This document shows, one piece after another, positions 61,181-64,000 of a stretch of DNA of 64,000 bases (its first letter is position 1; the number at the start of each line of letters is the position of its first letter). Below the pieces are notes generated by a model. It was given only the letters and a program-made list of their open reading frames with translations, did not search any database and was not told the origin of the DNA. Source of the DNA: an uncultured Bacteroidales bacterium. GTDB taxonomy: Bacteria; Bacteroidota; Bacteroidia; Bacteroidales; P3. A program made the position numbers and the translations under genes. Location: the NCBI GenBank assembly GCA_946183915.1, contig CAMHDJ010000011.1:1-64000 (forward strand), written 5' to 3'.

Positions 61181-61306
61181 ATGCGTCTCGGAGAGACACG
61201 ACCTTATGAAAAAAATCGCGTCTCTCCGAGACGCATGCAGGGCATGGAGAGCCACTTACCCCACACTTCCGTGTGGGGTTATTGAGATTAAGCCTCTTCG
61301 AGGCTT
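61181..61306. repeat. Three consecutive hairpins at the island edge
   Basis: 61181-61200 and 61217-61236 (ATGCGTCTCGGAGAGAC family) pair at 19 of 20 positions; CCCCACAC/GTGTGGGG (61259-61278) has a 4-base loop; AAGCCTC/GAGGCTT (61290-61306) has a 3-base loop. No gene fits between purF (start 60992) and the remnant at 61385. Confidence 0.75.
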
Positions 61307-61333
61307 TAACCACTATATAAATACATAATAAAA

Positions 61334-61357
61334 GCCCACTGCCGGATGGCAGCGGGC
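61334..61357 (-). terminator. Terminator after the T9SS cargo remnant
   Basis: GCCCACTGCC and GGCAGCGGGC form a 10-bp stem (one G-T pair) with a GGAT loop, followed on the reverse strand by TTTTATTATG. It lies 28 bases after the remnant's stop. Confidence 0.8.
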
Positions 61358-61384
61358 CTTTTGTCATCTGTAGGTGGCGAGCCC

Positions 61385-61645
61385 TTATCGGATCACCACC
61401 ACGCGCCGCGCCGCAAAGGCGCCGATCTTGACCAGGTAGGTACCCGATGACGGCACGTCGAACCGTACGGGCATATACTCGTCGCGCTTCGTGGCCAGCT
61501 GGCGTCCCACAGCATCGTAGAGTGTCACCGGGTGCCCCTCGGCCCCCTCGATAACCACCTGCCCTTGGCTGCTGTCCACCTTGGCGTTCATTGCCTCCAC
61601 GTCGCCGATGCTCTCTTCGGTGATATACACCGTGTCGTGGATTTT
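61385..61645 (-). pseudogene. Remnant of a T9SS cargo gene (C-terminal sorting domain only)
   Basis: An 87-codon open stretch reading IHDTVYITEES, then VVIEGAEGHPVTLYDAVGRQ and GTYLVKIGAFAARRVVVIR, a typical type A T9SS C-terminal sorting domain. There is no signal peptide and no ATG at the front; a TAA stop lies in frame at 61646-61648, and the sequence beyond it is AT-rich and unrelated. The best reading is the 3' end of a surface-protein gene whose body was lost when the AT-rich segment arrived. The terminator downstream is intact. Confidence 0.7.
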
Positions 61646-61687
61646 TTAGCAGGGGATGGTGGCCTTGGGGGTATAGCTTTAGATTTG

Positions 61688-62371
61688 TTATTTGCTTGAT
61701 TCCAAAATTTCGTTCTCTTTAAGTGCTGAATGTGCTAGAAATGGGGTAACGATATTATCTCTATATTTTTGAATGGCATTTCCTATTCGCACGCACCATT
61801 TAGAAGTAAGGGTTGTTATTACATTTTCTTCTAGTTCAAGTTTGAATTCCAAAATACCATCATCTTTTATAGCATCTAATGGGACACAAACACAACCGTC
61901 TATTATTTCTGCCCCTGTATCTGGGAAATCAAATGTTTGAACTTTTACCGCTTTTGAATTATGCAATAGTTTATTTCTTTTATCTGCCAATTCTTTCAAA
62001 TTCTGTAAAGTTGGAACATCTTTTTTTATTGTTAGTTTCCCCTCTGAAACTATTTCTGGCGTAATCTCAATTTTTGTTTTAAAACTAATGTCAAGAAAAG
62101 ACTTAATATGTTTCTCATACATTGGATAATTATACTTTTCAAAACAATGTATTGATAGAATTAAATTAAGAGAATATTCCAACGTGGCTGATGCTAATGA
62201 AACAAATGCAAAATAGAGGTAGTCGCAAGTTTCACCTTTCCCTCTATTAATATCGTTAAGCAACGACTCCAGTTTCTTATAGTATTCATCCACGTTATTT
62301 ACTAATGCATAACTTTCCCCACCCAATAAGTTGCACGAAAGAATTGCCTTGGGTTCCAATCTGTCAGTCAT
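61688..62371 (-). CDS. HEPN-like protein in AT-rich island
   Basis: A 227-residue, mostly helical protein. LADKRNKLLHNS at about 129-139 gives Arg132-x4-His137, the R-x4-6-H motif of HEPN domains, many of which are RNases in defence or toxin systems. An upstream helix with acidic residues (NNVDEYYKKLESLLNDINRG) and ATLEYSLNLILSIHCFE fit a HEPN-type bundle. The DNA is clearly richer in A+T than the rest of the window. The ATG at 62371 is preferred to the TTG at 62422. It lies 56 bases after the helicase gene on the same strand. HEPN assignment is by motif only. Confidence 0.6.
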   Translation of the reverse strand: MTDRLEPKAILSCNLLGGESYALVNNVDEYYKKLESLLNDINRGKGETCDYLYFAFVSLASATLEYSLNLILSIHCFEKYNYPMYEKHIKSFLDISFKTKIEITPEIVSEGKLTIKKDVPTLQNLKELADKRNKLLHNSKAVKVQTFDFPDTGAEIIDGCVCVPLDAIKDDGILEFKLELEENVITTLTSKWCVRIGNAIQKYRDNIVTPFLAHSALKENEILESSK

Positions 62372-62427
62372 ATTTTCTTGATTATTTTTTAGAGGGGGCG
62401 TATTTGTTAAATATTCCCACAATACTA

Positions 62428-64000
62428 CTATTTCTTCCCCAGCAACCGTTGCACTATCGAAATGTTATTCACCCGTTCCAACTCTACTTTGAGTTGTTTT
62501 ATCTGTTCGTCTTTTTCTCCAATGCAATGCGTTAGTTCGTCTTGTTTTAATGTCAAATCATGGATGTTTCTCTTGGCTTCGTTCAGTTGCCACTCATGTT
62601 CTTTTTTAAGGCTGCGTAGCCGGTCTATCTCATGTTCATAACCATTAATCAAATCTTCTTTCTCATCTTTGCTTTGAGACAATGAATTGATTTGGACATT
62701 TTGACCATCAATAGTCTTACGAAGTTCCGCAATCTCTTTCTTGAGTTTTCGGTTTTCTTCCCGTAGTCGAACACTCCCAGTATCCACATCAGAAAGCGTG
62801 GGTTCCTGCGAGACAAAACGATCGTCTTTAGTTGGATTCTGTCTGATCTTGATTTGTGATTTGGAGATTCTGCAGGCAAGCGCATCTTCCTTTTCAATCA
62901 CCTCAAGTTCAGAATCTTTTACGCATCGCTCAACACCATCAATACTTATCACAAGAGTATTGTCATCCACTCGTTTTATAACTTCTGTCACTTTCTTCTC
63001 AAAAATAACACTCGTTCCCGGAGTGAAATATTTCCCAAATCGATAATCAGCACGAATACACCTCACTTTGCCATTGAAATCAACCATATAATTGTTGTTA
63101 TTATTACAAACCTCAACTATAGTGCCAATTCCTAATATATTGTGTTTTACCTTGTCGCCAACTTTGTATATTGTTGGGCTATCTTGATGATTGGTAGTAT
63201 TATAAGGATTTCTGTCTGTTGAATGTATAATATTGTCCGTTCTGTTAAAAAGAGACTCGTCGAATTCACCTTCTACAACATAGAGATCTTTCTTTATCTC
63301 TCGCAAGAAGCGAGAGGGATACTTTTCTCCACCAACGCTATGATTGAACCCCTCTGACTCGGATAAGAACAACCCCTTTTCGGCTCGGGTAACGGCCACA
63401 TACATCAATCTGCGTTCCTCTTCCAATCCTGCCTCTTTGCTCTCTCGAATGGTTCTTGCACTTGGAAACAAACCTTCGGAAAGCCCACAAACAAATACAT
63501 ACGGAAACTCCAATCCTTTTGCCTGATGGATTGTCATTAGTTTGACAGAGGACTCTTCTTTTTTGAAGTCCATGTTTGTATACAGGGCAATATCTTGTAG
63601 ATAGGCCTCAACATCCAATGCATTCTCCTCATGAGTCTCTTGGTAGTACTTCACAGAAAGCAACAACTCGTTGAGGTTGTCTATTCGGTCTTGGTCTTCG
63701 TCTTTTCGGAGCAGGTCGATGTAGCCGCTTTGCTTCAAGACATAATCAAGTATATCCAGAATCGGTTTCTTCCCGATGAAAGATTTGCACTCGTCTATCA
63801 AGCAAACAAACTCAGACATTTCGTCTCGTTTCATAATAAACGAAGCGTCCTGATGATTCCTCAATGCTGCAAACAGAGTGACGTTCTCTACCGCTGCAAG
63901 TTGTTCAAGTTTTTCAATGGACGAAGGACCGAATAAACGTCCGGGAGTATTGACCACACGTTTGAAGGAGAGGTCGTCTTGGTTGGCGATTAACCTAAGA
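62428..64000 (-). CDS. UvrD/PcrA-type helicase with coiled-coil tail (5' end outside window)
   Basis: The C-terminal 524 codons of a superfamily 1A helicase; the frame is still open at the window edge ([19 protein letters not shown]). Visible motifs: [19 protein letters not shown] (motif V region), [20 protein letters not shown] (motif VI), then a Tudor-like C-terminal module [20 protein letters not shown] as in PcrA. Unlike ordinary PcrA, it continues through a second basic/acidic module and about 120 residues of coiled coil ([20 protein letters not shown] onward) ending LLGKK. Base composition is AT-rich like the HEPN gene behind it. Confidence 0.85.
   Translation of the reverse strand, partial: LRLIANQDDLSFKRVVNTPGRLFGPSSIEKLEQLAAVENVTLFAALRNHQDASFIMKRDEMSEFVCLIDECKSFIGKKPILDILDYVLKQSGYIDLLRKDEDQDRIDNLNELLLSVKYYQETHEENALDVEAYLQDIALYTNMDFKKEESSVKLMTIHQAKGLEFPYVFVCGLSEGLFPSARTIRESKEAGLEEERRLMYVAVTRAEKGLFLSESEGFNHSVGGEKYPSRFLREIKKDLYVVEGEFDESLFNRTDNIIHSTDRNPYNTTNHQDSPTIYKVGDKVKHNILGIGTIVEVCNNNNNYMVDFNGKVRCIRADYRFGKYFTPGTSVIFEKKVTEVIKRVDDNTLVISIDGVERCVKDSELEVIEKEDALACRISKSQIKIRQNPTKDDRFVSQEPTLSDVDTGSVRLREENRKLKKEIAELRKTIDGQNVQINSLSQSKDEKEDLINGYEHEIDRLRSLKKEHEWQLNEAKRNIHDLTLKQDELTHCIGEKDEQIKQLKVELERVNNISIVQRLLGKK

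Overview
The window looks like chromosome from a GC-rich member of the Bacteroidetes, probably Bacteroidales. The signs are: Bacteroides-type promoters (TTTG, 19 bp, TAnnTTTG) at several starts, very weak Shine-Dalgarno sites, PorX and C-terminal sorting domains of the type IX secretion system (T9SS), a TatA-TatC pair without TatB, a DksA-like protein of the Bacteroidetes type, and many glycan-degrading exo-enzymes. About 50 genes are packed in short operons with ATGA or TAATG overlaps. No rRNA, tRNA, IS transposase or CRISPR array was recognised.

Left part (1-24.5 kb): a repeat-rich left end, a GNAT-HD fusion and a DUF456 membrane protein, then a reverse-strand group (alkaline phosphatase, AtoE-like transporter, apt). 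Next comes a forward operon that looks like one functional unit (5.57-11.7 kb): a hemerythrin-like sensor fused to a LuxR helix-turn-helix, a membrane polyferredoxin with an internal Tat motif, a YitT protein, a Tat-exported Fe-S aldo/keto reductase, tatA, tatC and a lipoprotein. A glycosidase pair (GH3 and GH29) plus a fused peptide ABC ATPase follow, then housekeeping genes (DksA-like, rimM, rpsP, glmM) and a TlpA-like / M3 peptidase / PspC operon.

Middle (24.6-49.1 kb): a reverse operon of an unknown exported protein, uvrA, a small membrane protein and mnmE; then porX followed in the same frame by mfd; then purA and a PepSY-like protein. A long reverse-strand run follows: GH20 hexosaminidase, HydE, ZIP transporter, M20 amidohydrolase, MATE exporter, murB, two unknown proteins and a GH33 sialidase. 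With GH29 and GH3 this gives enzymes for removing sialic acid, fucose, hexosamine and other terminal sugars from host or plant glycans.

Right part (49.1-64 kb): a hairpin-rich repeat block, a flippase / Cys-rich lipoprotein / PflX-like radical SAM operon, pepD, then purF, a repeat-containing coiled-coil protein and a T9SS-exported C10 protease. At the right edge there is an abrupt change to AT-rich DNA carrying a UvrD-type helicase (cut by the window end) and a HEPN-like protein. The remnant of a T9SS cargo gene lies just before this island.

The most unusual material is between genes. A composite element of about 220 bp with a palindrome of up to 26 bp occurs five times, always upstream of, and co-oriented with, a gene. 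Three arrays of degenerate 11-bp repeats lie just upstream of reverse-strand promoters and run through the same order of variants. Five genes have a shared two-block motif, CACAAT-N16-CGTTAT, that looks like an alternative-sigma promoter. Short-period repeats have also entered several reading frames as in-frame linkers.
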